Shown here piece by piece: positions 25,921 through 35,221 of a stretch of DNA of 64,000 nucleotides. The stretch is from Pseudoxanthomonas dokdonensis. GTDB taxonomy: Bacteria; Pseudomonadota; Gammaproteobacteria; Xanthomonadales; Xanthomonadaceae. The stretch's first letter is position 1. Each line of letters begins with the position of its first letter. The notes beneath the pieces are model-generated. The model did no database searches and had not been told where the DNA came from. It was given only the letters and a program-made list of their open reading frames with translations. The stretch lies in assembly GCF_001431405.1 (NCBI RefSeq), contig NZ_LDJL01000004.1, positions 1 through 64,000 of the forward strand, given 5' to 3'. Position numbers and translations under genes: made by a program.

Positions 25921-26864
25921 CTGCACAAACAGACAAACTCGACAGCCATCATCAGCAGCAGTTGTCAGCGCTGATGGACGGTGACCTGGTCATTGACCAG
26001 GCACGGTTCCTGTTGCGACGCCTGCAACACGATGGCGAATTGCTGGCCAGCTGGGAACGTTGGCATCTATGTGGCGACGCGCTGCGTGGCCAGGCCCAGG
26101 CGCCGGCACCGGCCGGTTTCGCCGAGCGCGTGGCGCAGGCCATTGCCGACGAATCCGCCGACAGGCGCGACTCCGCGCCACCGGCTGCCGTGGCCCGCCA
26201 CTCACGGTTGTCACGCTGGGGCGGTGGTGCGCTGGCCGCATCGGTCGCGCTGGTTGCCCTGTTGATGGTCCGGCAATCCAACCCGCCGCAGGAGATAGCG
26301 CCGGCTGGCCCGGTGGTGGCAGCCCAGAGCACCCAGGCCGACAGCGTGGATACCACGGTGGCCGATGCCGCCAACGCGGCTCCAGTCACCCCCACGGTCC
26401 CGGCCGACCCGGCCGGTGATCCGCTGACCGACACCCTGGCCGGTGCCGCTGCCGCCAGTGTCGCCGTCGCCAGCGTGCCGCGCCGGCAGGATGGCAACAA
26501 CCGTGGCAGTGCGACCCGCACCCAGCAGGCCGCGCGCCGCGCTGCCCGCGCCAACCTGCCGCAGACCGCGGTCGCTGCCGCCAGCGTGGCACCGCGCATG
26601 CAGGCTGACAGCGCGGTGGCGGCTACCGTCGCCGCACCGACCTCGATCCTGCCGGTGTCGCCGTTTGCCGGCGCCCACCTGGCCGATCCGCAATCGCGTC
26701 CCTGGCCGCGTACCAGCCTGTCGCAGAGCAGTGGCGGCGCGTTTACCGCCTCCTACGACAGCGATGGCGGCGCACGCACCTTCTATCCGTTCGAACCACG
26801 CCTGTCGCAGGTCGAGGCCACCGCTGGCAGCGATACCGACAGCGGGCAAGGGCCAGGCGACTGA
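25917..26864 (+). CDS. rseA: Anti-sigma factor RseA-like
   Basis: Single-pass inner membrane anti-sigma factor that holds RpoE until proteolysis. In the 315 residues the N-terminal cytoplasmic RseA domain is visible (QLSALMDGDLVIDQARFLL ... WERWHLCGDALRG, about 11-62), a membrane helix lies near 104-120, and the periplasmic part is long and Ala/Thr/Val-rich. The periplasmic domain is poorly conserved and low in complexity, more than in E. coli RseA (216 residues). Translationally coupled to rpoE; mucD follows 85 bp later. No rseB gene is present between them. Confidence 0.9.
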   Translation: MTAQTDKLDSHHQQQLSALMDGDLVIDQARFLLRRLQHDGELLASWERWHLCGDALRGQAQAPAPAGFAERVAQAIADESADRRDSAPPAAVARHSRLSRWGGGALAASVALVALLMVRQSNPPQEIAPAGPVVAAQSTQADSVDTTVADAANAAPVTPTVPADPAGDPLTDTLAGAAAASVAVASVPRRQDGNNRGSATRTQQAARRAARANLPQTAVAAASVAPRMQADSAVAATVAAPTSILPVSPFAGAHLADPQSRPWPRTSLSQSSGGAFTASYDSDGGARTFYPFEPRLSQVEATAGSDTDSGQGPGD

Positions 26865-26949
26865 GCATCGCTGGCCGCAAGGCCAGCTCCCGGTGCCCAG
26901 CGGGCGCCGGGACAACATCCACTGAAACCATAATCGAGGCATGCATTCG

Positions 26950-28494
26950 ATGAAGCATCGCGCCAGATCCCAAGAGCACTCCCACGTGCACTCCCGTCTG
27001 CTGGTTCTTTTGATGTCGGCCACCTCGCTGGTGGCCTGCGCCCAGCAGCCGTCACCGGCGGCCAGCAGCGCCGCAGCGGTCCCCGCCGTGGCCCAGTCCA
27101 GCGCCCCGCAACTGGTAACCGGGCTGCCGGATTTCACCGGTCTGGTCGAACAGGTCGGCCCGGCGGTGGTCAATGTCGAAGCCACCATCGGCGGCAAGCG
27201 CAGCGCTTCCACCCAGACGGCCCAGGACGATGCGATTCCGGAAATCTTCCGCCGCATGCTGCCGCCCGGTTTTGAGTTCCCCGACGGCCAGGGCGATCCA
27301 CGCCAGCAACGCCGCGGCACCTCGCTCGGCTCCGGTTTCGTCATTTCCGCCGACGGTTACGTGCTGACCAATCACCACGTCATCGACGGCGCCGACACGG
27401 TCAAGGTCAAGCTGCCGGATCGCCGCGAATTCACCGCCAAGGTGGTCGGCAGCGACGAGCAATACGACGTGGCCCTGCTCAAGATCGACGCCAAGGGGCT
27501 GCCGACCGTGCGCCTGGGCGATTCCAAGCTGCTCAAGTCCGGGCAGTGGGTGGTCGCCATCGGTTCGCCGCTGGGACTGGACCATTCGGTCACCGCTGGC
27601 ATCGTCAGCGCGGTCGGCCGCACCGGCAACGGTGAACAGCGCTATGTGCCCTTCATCCAGACCGACGTCGCCATCAACCAGGGCAACTCCGGCGGTCCGC
27701 TGCTGAACACCCGCGGCGAAGTGGTCGGCATCAACTCGCAGATTTTCTCGATGTCCGGCGGCTACATGGGCATCAGCTTCGCCATCCCGATTGATCTGGC
27801 GATGAGCGCGGTCGATCAGCTGAAGAAGAATGGTCGGGTCAGCCGTGGCCAGCTCGGCGTGATCGTGCAGGCGATGAGTGCCGAGGAAGCCAAGGGCCTG
27901 GGCCTGCCTGACGCCAATGGCGCGCTGGTCAACCAGGTGCTGGAAGACAGTCCGGCCGGCAAGGCCGATTTGCGCCCGGGTGACGTGATCCGGACCGTCG
28001 ACGGTCGTCCGATCAACGATTCCAGCGAACTGCCGCCGATCATCGGCTCGATGGCGCCAGGCTCCAAGGTCAGGCTGGGCGTCTGGAGTGGCGGCAAGAC
28101 CCGTGACGTCACCCTGACCCTGACCGAGCTGGAAACCGATCAACTGGCAGCCGACGAGGACGGCCAGGGACCGGCTGCCAAGCCGGCGATCAGCAGCGGC
28201 AGCAATGCGCTGGGCATCGTCGTCGAAGCACTCGACGCAGCCAGCCGCAAGCGCCTTGGCCTGAAGGCGGGCGAGGGCGTGATGATCACCAATGTGACCA
28301 ATGGCGCCACCCGTGACGCCGGCATCGGCCGCGGCATGGTGGTGCTGCAGGTCGGCCGCGAAGCCGTCGGCAGCGTCGCCGCTTTCAACGCCCAGGTCGC
28401 CGATGTCGAAGACGGCGACACGGTGATGCTGCTGGTACGGCAGGGCAGCATCACCCGCTTCCTGGCGGTGCCGGTCGAAGCAGACGAACGCTGA
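26950..28494 (+). CDS. mucD: Do-family serine protease MucD/DegP, predicted lipoprotein
   Basis: Periplasmic trypsin-like protease/chaperone. The 514 residues contain the catalytic triad H143 (LTNHHVI), D173 (YDVALL) and S247 (NQGNSGGPL), followed by two PDZ domains (about 280-375 and 410-505). The signal sequence ends in LVAC, giving a possible lipobox with C30, so the protease may be lipid-anchored, unlike E. coli DegP. The ATG at 26950 is chosen because GAGG lies 10 nt before it and only 1 nt before the alternative at 26941. Third gene after rpoE-rseA; a terminator follows. Confidence 0.93.
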   Translation: MKHRARSQEHSHVHSRLLVLLMSATSLVACAQQPSPAASSAAAVPAVAQSSAPQLVTGLPDFTGLVEQVGPAVVNVEATIGGKRSASTQTAQDDAIPEIFRRMLPPGFEFPDGQGDPRQQRRGTSLGSGFVISADGYVLTNHHVIDGADTVKVKLPDRREFTAKVVGSDEQYDVALLKIDAKGLPTVRLGDSKLLKSGQWVVAIGSPLGLDHSVTAGIVSAVGRTGNGEQRYVPFIQTDVAINQGNSGGPLLNTRGEVVGINSQIFSMSGGYMGISFAIPIDLAMSAVDQLKKNGRVSRGQLGVIVQAMSAEEAKGLGLPDANGALVNQVLEDSPAGKADLRPGDVIRTVDGRPINDSSELPPIIGSMAPGSKVRLGVWSGGKTRDVTLTLTELETDQLAADEDGQGPAAKPAISSGSNALGIVVEALDAASRKRLGLKAGEGVMITNVTNGATRDAGIGRGMVVLQVGREAVGSVAAFNAQVADVEDGDTVMLLVRQGSITRFLAVPVEADER

Positions 28495-28521
28495 ACCGCT
28501 GCGCTCCCCGTTTTGCAGCTT

Positions 28522-28556
28522 GGACCCGCCATGGCTTGTCGTGGCGGGTTCTTTTT
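28522..28556 (+). terminator. Rho-independent terminator after mucD
   Basis: Stem ACCCGCCA / TGGCGGGT with a 10-nt loop, then TTCTTTTT. It closes the rpoE-rseA-mucD operon before lepA. Confidence 0.85.
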
Positions 28557-28650
28557 GCAGGGGCTACAGGGCGGGGCGCCGTCCATGCGATAATCGGCCG
28601 TTATCCTGACGACGGCCGTGGCCGCCGCCCCCATCATGTCCTCTGATTCA

Positions 28651-30444
28651 ATGCGGAACATCCGCAACTTCTCCATCATTGCCCATGTCGATCACGGCAA
28701 GTCCACCTTGGCCGATCGGATCATCCAGCTCTGTGGCGGCCTGCAGGCGCGCGAGATGGAAGCGCAGGTGCTGGATTCCAATCCGATCGAGCGCGAGCGT
28801 GGCATCACCATCAAGGCGCAGTCGGTGTCGCTGCCGTATACCGCCAAGGATGGGCAGGTCTACCAGCTGAACTTCATCGATACCCCCGGCCATGTCGACT
28901 TCAGCTACGAAGTCAGCCGTTCGCTGGCCGCCTGCGAAGGCGCGCTGCTGGTGGTCGACGCCGCCCAGGGCGTGGAAGCGCAATCGGTCGCCAACTGCTA
29001 CACCGCCGTCGAGCAGGGCCTGGAAGTAGTGCCGGTGCTGAACAAGATTGACCTGCCGACCGCCGACATCGAGCGTGCCAAGGGTGAAATCGAAGCAGTG
29101 ATCGGCATCGACGCCGCCGACGCGGTCGCGGTCAGCGCCAAGACCGGGCTCAACGTCGGCGACGTGCTGGAGGCCATCGTCCAGCGGATTCCGCCGCCGA
29201 CCCCGCGTGATACCGACAAGCTGCAGGCCTTGATCATCGATTCCTGGTTCGACAACTATCTCGGCGTGGTTTCGCTGGTGCGGGTGATGCAGGGCGAAAT
29301 CAGCCCCGGCAGCAAGATCCTGGTGATGTCGACCGGTCGTACCCATCAGGTCGACAAGGTCGGCGTGTTCACCCCCAAGCGCAAGGAGCTGAAGAAGCTC
29401 GGCGCCGGCGAGGTGGGCTGGATCAATGCGTCGATCAAGGACGTGCATGGCGCGCCGGTCGGCGACACCCTGACCCTGGCCGGCGACCCGGCGGACAAGC
29501 CGCTGCCCGGTTTCCAGGAAATGCAGCCACGAGTGTTCGCCGGCCTGTTCCCGGTCGATGCCGAGGATTACCCGGACCTGCGCGAAGCGCTCGACAAGCT
29601 GCGCCTGAACGATGCCGCGCTGCGCTTCGAGCCGGAAAGCTCGGAGGCGATGGGCTTCGGCTTCCGCTGCGGCTTCCTTGGCATGCTGCACATGGAAATC
29701 GTGCAGGAGCGCCTGGAGCGCGAATACAACCTCAACCTGATCAGCACCGCACCGACCGTGGTCTATGAAGTGCTGAAGACCGACGGCGAAGTGGTCAGCC
29801 TGGACAACCCGGCCAAGCTGCCGCAAAGCAACCTGATCGACGAAATCCGCGAACCGATCATCCGCGCCAACATCCTGACTCCGCCGGACTATGTCGGCAA
29901 CGTCATCACCCTGTGTGAGGAAAAGCGCGGCCGCCAGATCGGCATCAACTACATGGGCAGCCAGGTGCAGATCAGCTACGAGCTGCCAATGGCCGAAGTA
30001 GTGCTGGATTTCTTCGACCGCCTCAAGTCGGTGTCACGTGGCTATGCTTCGCTGGACTACCACTTCCTGCGTTTCGAGGCTGGCCCGTTCGTGCGCGTGG
30101 ATACGTTGATCAACGGTGACAAGGTCGACGCGTTGTCGTTGATCGTGCATCGCCAGTACGCGGATCGCCGCGGTCGCGAGTTGACCGAGAAGATGCGCGA
30201 ACTGATTCCGCGACAGATGTTCGACGTCGCCATCCAGGCCGCGGTGGGCTCGCAGATCATCGCCCGCAGCACGGTCAAGGCGATGCGCAAGAACGTGCTG
30301 GCCAAGTGCTACGGTGGCGACATCACGCGCAAGAAGAAGCTGTTGGAAAAGCAGAAGGAAGGCAAGAAGCGCATGAAGCAGGTAGGCCGGGTGGAAATTC
30401 CACAGGAAGCCTTCCTGGCCGTGCTGCAGGTGGACAACAAGTAA
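28651..30444 (+). CDS. lepA: Elongation factor 4 (LepA)
   Basis: Ribosome-associated GTPase of translation. 597 residues from [19 protein letters not shown], with G1 AHVDHGKS, G3 DTPGHVD, G4 NKID and the LepA-specific C-terminal domain ([21 protein letters not shown] region). Start 28651 gives the standard family length; the in-frame ATG at 28636 would add five residues and cannot be excluded, as neither start has a clear Shine-Dalgarno. It is followed by lepB (131 bp), the usual partner. Confidence 0.96.
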   Translation: MRNIRNFSIIAHVDHGKSTLADRIIQLCGGLQAREMEAQVLDSNPIERERGITIKAQSVSLPYTAKDGQVYQLNFIDTPGHVDFSYEVSRSLAACEGALLVVDAAQGVEAQSVANCYTAVEQGLEVVPVLNKIDLPTADIERAKGEIEAVIGIDAADAVAVSAKTGLNVGDVLEAIVQRIPPPTPRDTDKLQALIIDSWFDNYLGVVSLVRVMQGEISPGSKILVMSTGRTHQVDKVGVFTPKRKELKKLGAGEVGWINASIKDVHGAPVGDTLTLAGDPADKPLPGFQEMQPRVFAGLFPVDAEDYPDLREALDKLRLNDAALRFEPESSEAMGFGFRCGFLGMLHMEIVQERLEREYNLNLISTAPTVVYEVLKTDGEVVSLDNPAKLPQSNLIDEIREPIIRANILTPPDYVGNVITLCEEKRGRQIGINYMGSQVQISYELPMAEVVLDFFDRLKSVSRGYASLDYHFLRFEAGPFVRVDTLINGDKVDALSLIVHRQYADRRGRELTEKMRELIPRQMFDVAIQAAVGSQIIARSTVKAMRKNVLAKCYGGDITRKKKLLEKQKEGKKRMKQVGRVEIPQEAFLAVLQVDNK

Positions 30445-30575
30445 GTTTGGACAAATTGGACTGGACAACGGGGCTCAACATCGCCATCCCATGCCGGGCA
30501 CAAGCTGCCTGCATGGACGCGTGCGAACCGACTCCCGGCGCCCGGTTCCCGGTTACGGCTCTATAGGAAATTCCC

Positions 30576-31370
30576 ATGGTCTGGTTTGAAACAATCCTGG
30601 TGGTGCTGACCCTGCTGACAGGGGTCATCTGGCTGCTCGACAAGCTGTTCTTCGCCAAGCGTCGTGCCGCCCGTGACGGCCTGCTGGACGAAGAGCCGGT
30701 ACTGGTCGATTACTCGCGCGCGTTCTTCCCGGTGCTGGCGCTGGTGCTGGTGCTGCGCAGCTTCGTCGCCGAGCCGTACAAGATTCCGTCCAGCTCGATG
30801 ATGCCCAACCTGCTGATCGGTGATTTCATCCTGGTCAACAAGTTCGCCTACGGCCTGCGCCTGCCGATCAACAACCAGAAGTTCATCGCGGTGGGCGAGC
30901 CCAAGCGCGGCGACGTGGTCGTGTTCAAGCCGCCGTTCGACCCCAACAACAACTGGATCAAGCGCATCATCGGCCTGCCCGGTGATCGCATCACCTTCCA
31001 GGGCAATACCGTCTACATCAATGGCCAGGCGCTGGCCTACCAGACCCTGGGTACCTACAGCGGACGCGGCCTGCCGTACGGCGTGGACCAGGCCAGCGAA
31101 CTGGAAGAGCAGCTGCCCGGACGGCCGCACAAGGTGCTGGAAGCGCTGGACCGGTTTTCCGGTGAAGGCGAATGGGTGGTCCCGGCCGGGCACTACTTCG
31201 TGATGGGTGACAACCGTGACAACAGTGAGGACAGCCGGCTGTGGCCGACCACCCACTTCCTGCCGGAGGAAAACCTGCGCGGCAAGGCGTTCCTGATCTG
31301 GTTGAATTGCGAAGGCTGGTTCTGCAAGGATGGCTTCGATGCTTCGCGCATCGGCCATGGCATCCAGTGA
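30576..31370 (+). CDS. lepB: Signal peptidase I
   Basis: Membrane serine/lysine peptidase that removes signal peptides from secreted proteins. The 264-residue product has two N-terminal membrane segments (about 5-22 and 50-63), catalytic S74 in PSSSMMP and K129 in NWIKRIIGLPGD, and the C-terminal box MGDNRDNSEDSR. AGGAA lies 6 nt before the ATG. The order lepA-lepB-DUF4845-rnc-era-recO is conserved in gammaproteobacteria. Confidence 0.96.
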   Translation: MVWFETILVVLTLLTGVIWLLDKLFFAKRRAARDGLLDEEPVLVDYSRAFFPVLALVLVLRSFVAEPYKIPSSSMMPNLLIGDFILVNKFAYGLRLPINNQKFIAVGEPKRGDVVVFKPPFDPNNNWIKRIIGLPGDRITFQGNTVYINGQALAYQTLGTYSGRGLPYGVDQASELEEQLPGRPHKVLEALDRFSGEGEWVVPAGHYFVMGDNRDNSEDSRLWPTTHFLPEENLRGKAFLIWLNCEGWFCKDGFDASRIGHGIQ

Positions 31371-31440
31371 TCGGTCCGGCCCGCCGGGCCGGTGTGGACA
31401 ACGGTTTTAGGGGGTTTCAATGCTTACCAAGGGGAATGAA

Positions 31441-31824
31441 ATGAATCGCAGGCAGCAACGCGGAATTACCTTGACCAGCTTCCTGGTGGTGTTGGCGGTG
31501 CTGGGCTTTGCCGCATTCATCGCCATGAAGCTGTTCCCGATGTACCAGGAGTACTACGCCGTGCGCTCGGCGATGAAGGGCCTGTCCGGCGAGCCGGGCG
31601 TGGGCGATATGGACCCGGCCAAGATCCAGGATCTGTTCTTCCGCCGCCTGTACATCAACTACTCGGAAAACGTGAAGCCGGCCGACGTCAAGTTCGAGCG
31701 CATCGACAACGGCTGGCAGATGCGGGTGAACTACGAGGTCCGTCGTGACCTGGTCGGCAATCTGGACGTGGTCGGCAAGTTCGACACCACCCAGGACCTG
31801 ACCCGCCAGGGTTCGGCGGAATAA
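31441..31824 (+). CDS. DUF4845 domain-containing membrane protein
   Basis: 127-residue protein with one N-terminal membrane segment (about 10-27, [20 protein letters not shown]) and a short periplasmic domain, the DUF4845 family. It resembles a type IV pilin-like N terminus ([17 protein letters not shown]), but no prepilin peptidase role is established. The ATG at 31441 is chosen because AAGGGGA lies 5 nt before it; the earlier in-frame ATG at 31420 lacks this. Embedded between lepB and rnc, as in related genomes. Function unknown. Confidence 0.88.
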   Translation: MNRRQQRGITLTSFLVVLAVLGFAAFIAMKLFPMYQEYYAVRSAMKGLSGEPGVGDMDPAKIQDLFFRRLYINYSENVKPADVKFERIDNGWQMRVNYEVRRDLVGNLDVVGKFDTTQDLTRQGSAE

Positions 31825-31826
31825 GC

Positions 31827-32495
31827 TTGCCCGCGGATCGCATCGGCCATGTATTTGCCAATCCGGACCTGCTGGCGCAGGCCCTGACCCATCGCAGTGC
31901 CGGGGTTCCGCACAATGAAAGGCTGGAATTCCTCGGCGACAGCATCGTCAACCTGCTGGTCGCCGAGGCGCTGTACGTCCGCTGGCCCAAGGCCGACGAA
32001 GGCGCGCTGACCCGCGCCCGGGCCGAGCTGGTCCGCGAGGCATCGCTGGCCAGCATCGCCCGTGAACTGGAGCTGGGCGCGCGACTGACGATGGGGCCGG
32101 GGGAAATGAAATCCGGGGGCCACCGCCGCGATTCGATCCTGGCCGACGCGCTGGAAGCCGTGGTGGCGGCGATCTACCACGATGTCGGCTTCCAGCGCTG
32201 CCGCGAGGTGGTGCTGCCCTGGTTCGAGCCGGCGCTGGCGGCGCTGCCGGTCGGCAAGCCGGAAAAAGACCCCAAGACCCGGCTGCAGGAATGGCTGCAG
32301 GCGCGCCAGCGGGCGCTGCCGGTTTATGATCTGGTCGCCGAAAGCGGTGACGATCATGCCAAAGTATTCACGGTCACCTGCACCATCCGCGACCCCTCGC
32401 TCAGCGGCTCCGGCGAAGGCAGCTCGCGCCGCAACGCCGAGCAGGCCGCCGCCGCCGCCGTCATCGAACGCCTGGACCTGAATCCGGGCAAGTAA
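31827..32495 (+). CDS. rnc: Ribonuclease III
   Basis: Double-strand RNA endonuclease for rRNA and mRNA processing. The 222-residue protein has the signature [10 protein letters not shown] (30-39), a second acidic cluster in [11 protein letters not shown], and a C-terminal dsRNA-binding domain (from about 150, ending [19 protein letters not shown]). Start codon TTG at 31827, 2 nt after the upstream stop; no other start fits the family. The 18-nt gap to era indicates coupling. Confidence 0.95.
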   Translation: MPADRIGHVFANPDLLAQALTHRSAGVPHNERLEFLGDSIVNLLVAEALYVRWPKADEGALTRARAELVREASLASIARELELGARLTMGPGEMKSGGHRRDSILADALEAVVAAIYHDVGFQRCREVVLPWFEPALAALPVGKPEKDPKTRLQEWLQARQRALPVYDLVAESGDDHAKVFTVTCTIRDPSLSGSGEGSSRRNAEQAAAAAVIERLDLNPGK

Positions 32496-32513
32496 CCCTA
32501 GAGAGCCGTACCG

Positions 32514-33422
32514 TTGAACCAGACACCTGACCATCGCGCGGGGAGCGTCGCCGTCATTGGCCGCCCCAACGTGGGTAAATCGACGCTGACCAATGCATTG
32601 GTCGGCGCCAAGATCAGCATTGTTTCCAGCCGCCCGCAGACCACCCGCCACCGCCTGCTGGGCATCGCCACCTTCCCGCAGGGCCAGATCGTGCTGGTCG
32701 ATACCCCTGGCCTGCATCGCCAGCAGGGCAAGTTTTCCGCCTCGGCGATGAGCCGGGTGATGAACCGGGCCGCGCGCGGCGCGCTGGAAGGCGTGGACGT
32801 GGGCCTGCTGGTGATCGAGGCCGGGCGCTGGGACGAAGAAGACACGCTGGCCTACAACGTGCTCAGCGATGCCGGCATCCCGGTCGTGCTGGTGGTCAAC
32901 AAGGTTGATCGTTTGCGCGAGAAATCGGCGCTGCTGCCGTTCCTGGCCGAAATCACCCAGAACCGCGAATTCGCCGCCGTGCACCCGATTTCCGCGCTCA
33001 AGCGCAATGGCCTGGATGGGCTGGTCAAGGACCTGCTGCGCCAGCTGCCGCAAGCACCGGCGATGTTTGGCGAAGACGAGATCACCGATCGCAGCGAACG
33101 CTTCCTCGCCGGTGAGCTAATCCGCGAACAGCTGATGCGCCAGCTCGGCGCGGAACTGCCTTATGCGACGACGGTCGAGATCGAGCACTTCACCGAAGAT
33201 GGCGCGATGTTGCGTATCGGTGCGGTGATCTGGGTCGAGCGCGAAAGCCAGAAGGCGATCGTCATCGGCAAGGGCGGCGCCCGGCTGAAGGACATCGGCA
33301 GCAAGGCGCGCCAGCAGATGGAGCGCCTGTTCGATCGCAAGATCTTCCTGGAAACCTGGGTCCGCGTGCGCGAGGGCTGGTCGGATGACGAAACCGCGCT
33401 CAAAGCCTTTGGCTACGAATGA
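32514..33422 (+). CDS. era: GTPase Era
   Basis: GTPase for 16S rRNA maturation and 30S assembly. The 302 residues have G1 GRPNVGKS (17-24), G3 DTPG (VDTPGLH) and G4 NKVD, and a C-terminal KH domain with [13 protein letters not shown]. Start codon TTG at 32514. recO follows after 84 bp. Confidence 0.96.
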   Translation: MNQTPDHRAGSVAVIGRPNVGKSTLTNALVGAKISIVSSRPQTTRHRLLGIATFPQGQIVLVDTPGLHRQQGKFSASAMSRVMNRAARGALEGVDVGLLVIEAGRWDEEDTLAYNVLSDAGIPVVLVVNKVDRLREKSALLPFLAEITQNREFAAVHPISALKRNGLDGLVKDLLRQLPQAPAMFGEDEITDRSERFLAGELIREQLMRQLGAELPYATTVEIEHFTEDGAMLRIGAVIWVERESQKAIVIGKGGARLKDIGSKARQQMERLFDRKIFLETWVRVREGWSDDETALKAFGYE

Positions 33423-33506
33423 CCCCGACCTGAGCCGCAGCCGGGTGCGCCTGCGCCTGGCGATGGCCGCTGTCTTCACCGCTGGCCGGCGCCAGCCAGC
33501 CTGAGC

Positions 33507-34253
33507 ATGCGCATCGTCGGCGAGACGGCATTCGTCCTGCACGCGCGACCCTGGCGCGAAACCAGCCTGTTGCTGGAAGTATTGAGTCAGGAGCATGGCC
33601 GCATCGGACTGGTCGCGCGCGGGGTGCAGAGCCCCAGGCGGCATGTGCTGCGCGCCGCGTTGCAGCCGCTGCAACACATCCGCCTGCACGCGGTGGCCAA
33701 GGGCGAACTGGCGCAATTGACCAGCGCCGAGGCCCTCGACGCTGCTCCGCGGCTGGACGGCGAGGCGATGCTGGCGGCGTTCTACCTGCATGAGTTGATC
33801 CTGCGCCTGCTGCCACGTGGCGACGCCTGTCCGGAGCTCTATCGCGCATACGCCGACACCCGCCAGCGGCTGGCCAGCGATACCGCCCTGGGCTGGACCC
33901 TGCGCCGCTTTGAACGCGATCTGCTGGATGTCATCGGCATGGGGCTGGCCTGGGATCACGATGGCGACGGCGAGCCGATTGATCCGGCGGCCCGCTATCA
34001 GCTGGACCCCGAGCACGGCGCCCGCCGTCTGCTCAGCGACCGCGGCCAGGGCCAGCGGTCGCAGGCTGCCACCGGTGCCGGCTTGCTGGCCCTGGCCGGC
34101 GACCGGCAGCCATCCGCGGCCGATGTCGCCAGCCTGCGCCTGCCGATGCGTGGCGTACTGGCCCATCACCTGGGCCCGCGCGGTCTGAAATCCTGGGAAA
34201 TGCTCGGCCAGCTCGGGCGCCTCAAGCCAGTGGCAACCGGTCCCGGCCAGTGA
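33507..34253 (+). CDS. recO: DNA repair protein RecO
   Basis: Single-strand annealing and RecA-loading protein, partner of RecR (3038). The 248 residues have the N-terminal OB fold ([26 protein letters not shown]) and the helical C-terminal region. No zinc-finger cysteine quartet is seen, as in other gammaproteobacterial RecO. Last gene of the lepA-recO operon; it ends 22 bp from the convergent receiver-Hpt gene, with no terminator visible. Confidence 0.93.
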   Translation: MRIVGETAFVLHARPWRETSLLLEVLSQEHGRIGLVARGVQSPRRHVLRAALQPLQHIRLHAVAKGELAQLTSAEALDAAPRLDGEAMLAAFYLHELILRLLPRGDACPELYRAYADTRQRLASDTALGWTLRRFERDLLDVIGMGLAWDHDGDGEPIDPAARYQLDPEHGARRLLSDRGQGQRSQAATGAGLLALAGDRQPSAADVASLRLPMRGVLAHHLGPRGLKSWEMLGQLGRLKPVATGPGQ

Positions 34254-34275
34254 ACCGGGTCGCGGCAGCGGCCAC

Positions 34276-35085
34276 TCAGGCGCTCAACAGATTGGCCACC
34301 GCGTCCTGGAAGCCGGCCAGTGCCTCGGCCGAAGCCGGCTGCTGGCGCAGGCCTTCGACCGCCGCGGCCAGGCGCGCCGCGCCGACATAGCCACAACTGG
34401 CCTTGAGCCGGTGCAGATGATCGCGCAGCCGCTGATCGGCGGCGACGGTGTGGTTGCCGGCGGCCATGGCCGCGGCATTGGAAGACGCCATCGGCGGTCG
34501 TGCGGCCGGGCCCGGCTCGCCGGTTTTCGACTCGGCGACAGCCTGCTCGACCGCAGCGGCGGTAACCCTAAGTTCGCCAAGAAACAACCCGCGCAGCGCC
34601 TTGAGGTTGTCCAGTTGGCCACCGAGTGCGCGCAATGCGGCGTCGTCATCCCAGTCCGGAAGCGAGCTCGGCAGGGCCGCCGGCACCTCGACCGGCGCGC
34701 TCTGCCGGAAGCTGGCGAACAACGCCTGGCGCGCCGCGTTGCGCAGCTGGGTGGCCGCCATCGGCTTGACCAGCACCTCATTGAAGCCCGCCGCCAGCAT
34801 CCGTTCACGCATGTCGGCGGAGGCATCGGCGGTATGGGCGATGGCTGGCGTATCAGCGGCATTGACGCGCAGTGCGGCCAGTAGTTCGTCACCACGGCCA
34901 TCCGGCAGGTTGACGTCGATCAGCCACAGGTCATGGCCAGTCCCCTGCAACAGCGCCTCGGTATAGCTGCCGGCGATGCTGACCCGCGCCGGTATGGCCT
35001 CGAGCACCGTGGCCATGAAACGCTGGCTGGTGGGGTCGTCCTCAATCAATAGCAAATGTGGCCTGGCATCCGCTGCGTGCGTCAT
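34276..35085 (-). CDS. Receiver domain fused to Hpt domain
   Basis: Two-component phosphotransfer protein. The 269 residues have a receiver domain (about 9-125) with the acidic pair in IEDD, phosphoacceptor D57 (LIDVN) and K107 (LVKPMA), then an Hpt domain with H225 in HRLKASCGYVG. Between the first Hpt helix and this histidine lies an unusual insert of about 30 Ala/Pro/Gly residues (187-216). No kinase is encoded nearby, so it would relay between partners elsewhere. The start at 35085 follows AAGGCGAC; longer frames are not supported. Confidence 0.88.
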   Translation of the reverse strand: MTHAADARPHLLLIEDDPTSQRFMATVLEAIPARVSIAGSYTEALLQGTGHDLWLIDVNLPDGRGDELLAALRVNAADTPAIAHTADASADMRERMLAAGFNEVLVKPMAATQLRNAARQALFASFRQSAPVEVPAALPSSLPDWDDDAALRALGGQLDNLKALRGLFLGELRVTAAAVEQAVAESKTGEPGPAARPPMASSNAAAMAAGNHTVAADQRLRDHLHRLKASCGYVGAARLAAAVEGLRQQPASAEALAGFQDAVANLLSA

Positions 35086-35221
35086 GGTCAAGTCGCCTTC
35101 CTTAGGTCGGCGGCATAGTAGCGTAGCCATGCGCCGGCCGCCTCAACACGCCTGAACAAGCCGACCACCGGCGCCATCTGCGACAATGGCGCCCCCTGTT
35201 CCGACCCGCAGCCTTCGCCAC

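Noticed and set aside
31379..31391. Short palindrome GGCCCG-C-CGGGCC after lepB
   Set aside because: Only 6 bp of stem, no T tract, and the next gene follows closely in a conserved operon; not convincing as a terminator.
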